Shown one piece after another: positions 62,202 through 64,000 of a stretch of DNA of 64,000 bases. The DNA lies in NCBI RefSeq assembly GCF_025766255.1, contig NW_026516687.1, forward strand, positions 1 through 64,000. The letters are read 5' to 3'. The notes beneath the pieces are model-generated. The model made no database searches, was not told where the DNA came from, and saw only the letters and a list, made by a program, of their open reading frames with translations. Origin of the DNA: Zychaea mexicana. Lineage: Eukaryota > Mucoromycota > Mucoromycetes > Mucorales > Lichtheimiaceae. Both the position numbers and the translations under genes were made by a program. How positions within the stretch are numbered: position 1 is the first letter of the stretch; every line of letters starts with the position of its first letter.

Positions 62202-63838
62202 TTAGAAACAACAGAATATTCTTTTCAAAGAGTACCAAAGCCCACCACCGTTACGCTGATGAATGGGTCCCGCTTCCAGTCCATTGCTTTGGTAATCGGA
62301 CAACCTGCTGCTGTTATTATTCCCTGGGTAACTCATCGTCGGTGGCATTTGCCCTGAGAGTCTGTTGGTACTGCTAGTATCGTAATCGTGTTCTTGATTG
62401 ATTACTACATATAAGACAATCAGCACATGGAAAAATCGAGAGCTATCAACCATGTTACACTCTATATTATAGCACAATACCTGGTATCCTGGTGTGCTGT
62501 GTACTTTCTGGTTGACGTCGGGCACGTTCTTGTCCTTGATGGATCGTATTAATCGGTGCATCCCTATCGCCTAGACAGGAATAGTTTCGCTGATGATCGT
62601 CAAGATTATTTTCCACCTCCACACCATTGTCAATGACACGGCGTTGACCATGACCATAATTTTCGATGATTCGCGTTCCCTGCAGATTCACGCATATTTA
62701 GGCGCTATCATCTTTCTTCTTGGCCCACATTTGTAAAGTGCAGAAACGACTTACATGCTGGTCCTGCACTGTGGATATAGTTACTGTTTCTCGATGGCCA
62801 TTGACAAAACGTGTTGTGGTGCTTGTTGATGTTCTGCTGCCTAGTCCTCCCGCTGGCCCGCCAAAGCTTGTTGTCATGAACATGCTGCCTGGTTGTCGTG
62901 TTGTTTTTGTGGTTCGGCCAAACATGGATGGGAAATCAAATGGATCGTTTCCAGCAGCACCAACACCACCTGGTGCGCCATTAAAGAATGGGTCATCTAA
63001 TGGAAACAGTGTTTACAGCCACTCAGAGAGATCCTCATTGCAAAATGTGTTTCTATCAAGAGGGAAGGCCTTACTGAAAATAGCGAATGGATCACGGCTA
63101 CCGAAAAACTGAGCAAACACTTCTTCGGGAGATCGGAACTGTAGATACATTTCGGGTCAATGGGTATTATAAATCAGTCAGTGGTCCCGGGTGATTTCTA
63201 TTCCGTCCAATGACTGCTTACATGAAAACCAGTGAATGGATCGTCTGTATAGCTGAATCGATTCTGCTTACATGGTGGCTGTTGCTGCTGTTGTTGCCTT
63301 GGCGTTGAATGGAAAAAGTAAGGGGTCTCGTCTGAAGAAGCAGCAGCAGCAGCAGCACCCGATATTTTGTTGTCATAGACCCTCCGCTTGGCTGCATGAA
63401 AATTACACGTTACACACTGCAGCAGTTCTCACCTCTCCTTCTGGCCGTTCCCCACTTGCCGGATTTCACATTTTGAAATCACTTACATTCATCCGACAGA
63501 ATCTCATATGCGCGACTTGATACATAAGAAAGAAATTGGTGAGCCCCTTCTACTACTCTTTCCAATCTCTTCCTTGTTGTAGTCTCTCACCTAATATCTT
63601 TAAACTGAAAAAGTAGACAGGACAGCGATGTGATAGAGCAAAGGGAGTAGAGTGAGCTTTTCTTATATGCACAAAGTATGTATATAGTGCTATGTTAGAC
63701 GCAGAAGTATACTTTTTCGGGTGCTTCGGGCGAATGGTTCTTGTCAGGATGGTATTTTAATGCAAGTTGGCGGTATGCTTTCTTGATATCTTGTTCAGAC
63801 GCATCGTGTGGTAACTCGAGTATGTTGTAATAGTCCAT
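62202..63838 (-). CDS. DnaJ/Hsp40 co-chaperone (class B type)
   Basis: Eight exons: 63838-63713, 63604-63591, 63515-63487, 63391-63222, 63138-63075, 62996-62755, 62679-62481, 62404-62202; phases agree, 348 residues. The J domain (about 1-65) starts [20 protein letters not shown] with the HPD triad in LKYHPDKN and ends [10 protein letters not shown]. Next are Ala/Gln-rich and Phe/Asp/Pro-Phe segments ([32 protein letters not shown]), then [17 protein letters not shown], similar to DNAJB6-type proteins. It would stimulate Hsp70. The C-terminus [11 protein letters not shown] is amphipathic with vicinal Cys, possibly for lipid attachment. Exon 2 is only 14 nt. Confidence 0.9.
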
Positions 63839-64000
63839 CGATCAAGTAGTATGGCAGGATATCGTCCAAGTGGGTTGGGGAGCACAGAGGGAGAGAAAGA
63901 GAGAAAGAAAAAGAAAAATAGAACAAGGGTCACGCGGATACACAGTCTGCTCTTTTTGCACCATCATTATCTTATTGTAGAACCCCTCTCTTTCCGCTTC
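63839..64000. promoter_or_regulatory. Upstream region of the DnaJ gene
   Basis: Purine-rich stretch (63885-63925) just upstream of the ATG (pyrimidine-rich on the coding strand), as seen before several genes here. No defined element. Confidence 0.4.

Overview
This window is nuclear DNA from a filamentous fungus, most likely an early-diverging Mucoromycota (Mucorales-type) genome. The reasons are short GT-AG introns (about 50-225 nt) in nearly every gene, closely packed genes on both strands, a DET1 homologue (missing from most Dikarya), and transposon relics (a chromodomain Gypsy element, a MULE and a Fanzor/TnpB-like gene) of the kind I associate with Mucorales. The species assignment is inference. 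Exon joins given here were read by eye from splice signals, reading-frame continuity and family conservation.

Layout. 1-5.16 kb: 3' part of a Ty3/Gypsy chromovirus with its 3' LTR; the 5' end lies outside the window. 5.16-7.85 kb: a broken Fanzor-type (eukaryotic TnpB) nuclease gene, apparently cut by the retroelement. 8.1-11.6 kb (-): SERCA-type Ca2+ ATPase. 13.6-15.8 kb (-): DUF4291 protein and F-box/LRR protein. 15.95-17.77 kb: decayed MULE with about 270-300 bp terminal inverted repeats. 17.8-21.2 kb: gene-poor. 21.25-29.9 kb: bHLH factor (+), gamma-tubulin complex protein GCP4 (-), AP180-type clathrin adaptor (-), complex I subunit NDUFS3 (+), small membrane protein (+). 31.6-42.2 kb: DET1 (+), SSX2IP/Msd1-like coiled-coil protein (+), ribosomal protein eS28 (-), a Mediator-tail-like protein (+), PLP aminotransferase (-). 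42.2-46.2 kb: gene-poor, with an AT-rich island and an F-box relic. 46.3-50.0 kb (+): UNC50, HUS1, CHY zinc-finger protein. 50.5-56.0 kb: PP2A scaffold (-) and S6-kinase-like AGC kinase (+), head to head. 56.7-62.2 kb: a degraded gene of unknown family, a roughly 2.55 kb foldback-type repeat element, and empty sequence. 62.2-63.8 kb (-): DnaJ/Hsp40 protein.

Most genes are conserved housekeeping functions and do not form one pathway. Loose themes are microtubule nucleation and anchoring (GCP4, SSX2IP-like), endocytosis and Golgi traffic (AP180, UNC50), checkpoint and ubiquitin functions (HUS1, DET1, F-box) and TOR-type phosphorylation (S6K-like kinase beside the PP2A scaffold). The most notable item is the Fanzor relic: RuvC-I, zinc-finger and RuvC-III signatures are all still readable but are separated by two in-frame stops in the main body, a stop in the putative 5' segment and at least two frameshifts, and its 5' side abuts an LTR.
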